The notes under the pieces: generated by a model
Database searches by the model: none
What the model was told of the DNA's origin: nothing
The model's input: the letters and a program-made list of their open reading frames with translations, nothing else
Shown here: positions 5,324 through 5,431 of the stretch, one piece after another
Layout: each line of letters starts with the position of its first letter
Position numbering within the stretch: position 1 is the first letter of the stretch
Program-made: the position numbers and the translations under genes
NCBI GenBank assembly: GCA_031550405.1
Contig: JAVBOP010000044.1
Location: 1-5,431 of the forward strand
Reading direction: 5' to 3'
From: JAVBOP01 sp031550405
GTDB lineage: Bacteria; Bacteroidota; Ignavibacteria; Kapaibacteriales; UBA2268
Length of the DNA: 5,431 nucleotides

Positions 5324-5431
5324 TCAAAAACCGAAGCTTTCCAAGGCGTTGATGATTTTGTCCTTCATGATGTTGTGGGTTTCGCCATACCATTTTGAGT
5401 CGGGAATGAAAAGCAGCGAGCCGTATGAAGC
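5324..5431 (-). CDS. Unrecognised gene, 3' end only (runs in from right edge)
   Basis: On the minus strand a frame is open from the window edge to TGA at 5326-5324 and gives 35 residues, starting ASYGSLLFIPDSKWYGETHN and ending in INALESFGF. Its coding-like composition (mixed residues and higher G+C than the intergenic DNA beside it) suggests a real C-terminus rather than a chance frame. I do not recognise the family. It is not the C-terminus of a NuoF/HydB flavoprotein, which would carry cysteine-rich iron-sulfur motifs. It reads in the same direction as the HNH remnant and hydA. A 7-bp inverted repeat (GCCTTGG 5312-5318, CCAAGGC 5341-5347) straddles its stop codon. Confidence 0.6.
   Translation of the reverse strand, partial: ASYGSLLFIPDSKWYGETHNIMKDKIINALESFGF

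Noticed and set aside
5312..5347. Inverted repeat GCCTTGG/CCAAGGC with a nested GGTTTT/AAAACC, considered as a terminator of the right-edge gene.
   Set aside because: It begins within the coding part, has a 22-base loop, the nested stem competes with the outer one, and no T run follows on the minus strand (AATAAATAAAAATAAG).

Overview
The window most likely comes from an AT-rich, anaerobic or fermentative member of the Bacteroidota or a relative. Three things point this way: -7 promoter elements of the TAnnTTTG type before two start sites; a sensor gene that starts without a Shine-Dalgarno sequence and carries a periplasmic Y_Y_Y-type domain, common in sensors of this phylum; and a Kup-type potassium transporter fragment that reads like Bacteroidota homologues. 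No rRNA, tRNA or CRISPR array was seen. This placement is inference from sequence style, not a database result.

Left part (1-1118). The first 39 bases look like the start of a divergent minus-strand gene leaving the window, with a plausible TTG/TATATTTG promoter at 84-114. Directly against that promoter lies the 3' part of a potassium transporter gene (kup). It lacks everything upstream of roughly the last four membrane helices and has an in-frame TAG at 357-359, so it is a pseudogene whose C-terminal 236 codons remain open.

Middle (1119-2814). A 494-residue membrane sensor follows: signal peptide, short periplasmic Y_Y_Y-like domain, one membrane helix, coiled coil, and a histidine-kinase core. 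The phosphoacceptor histidine position is occupied by arginine and the G2 box has lost a glycine, so it looks like a pseudo-kinase. It ends before a strong hairpin (2771-2806) that separates it from the convergent hydrogenase operon.

Right part (2815-5431, minus strand). A two-gene operon encodes an HndD/HydA-type [FeFe]-hydrogenase catalytic subunit (583 aa) and then, overlapping by one base, a NuoE/HydC-like [2Fe-2S] thioredoxin-fold subunit (165 aa). In multimeric NAD(P)-linked or electron-bifurcating hydrogenases these two work with a NuoF/HydB flavoprotein, which is not present here. The hydrogenase L1 motif reads TSCSPGW instead of TSCCPxW, with an extra cysteine 22 residues later. Upstream of hydA is a 48-codon remnant of an HNH endonuclease, cut exactly where its HH motif should be, and then the last 35 codons of an unrecognised gene running in from the right edge.

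Overall: one compact, apparently functional hydrogenase module and one odd sensor, each flanked by decayed genes. The inverted word pair TTTATGAA/TTCATAAA recurs in three of the intergenic regions.
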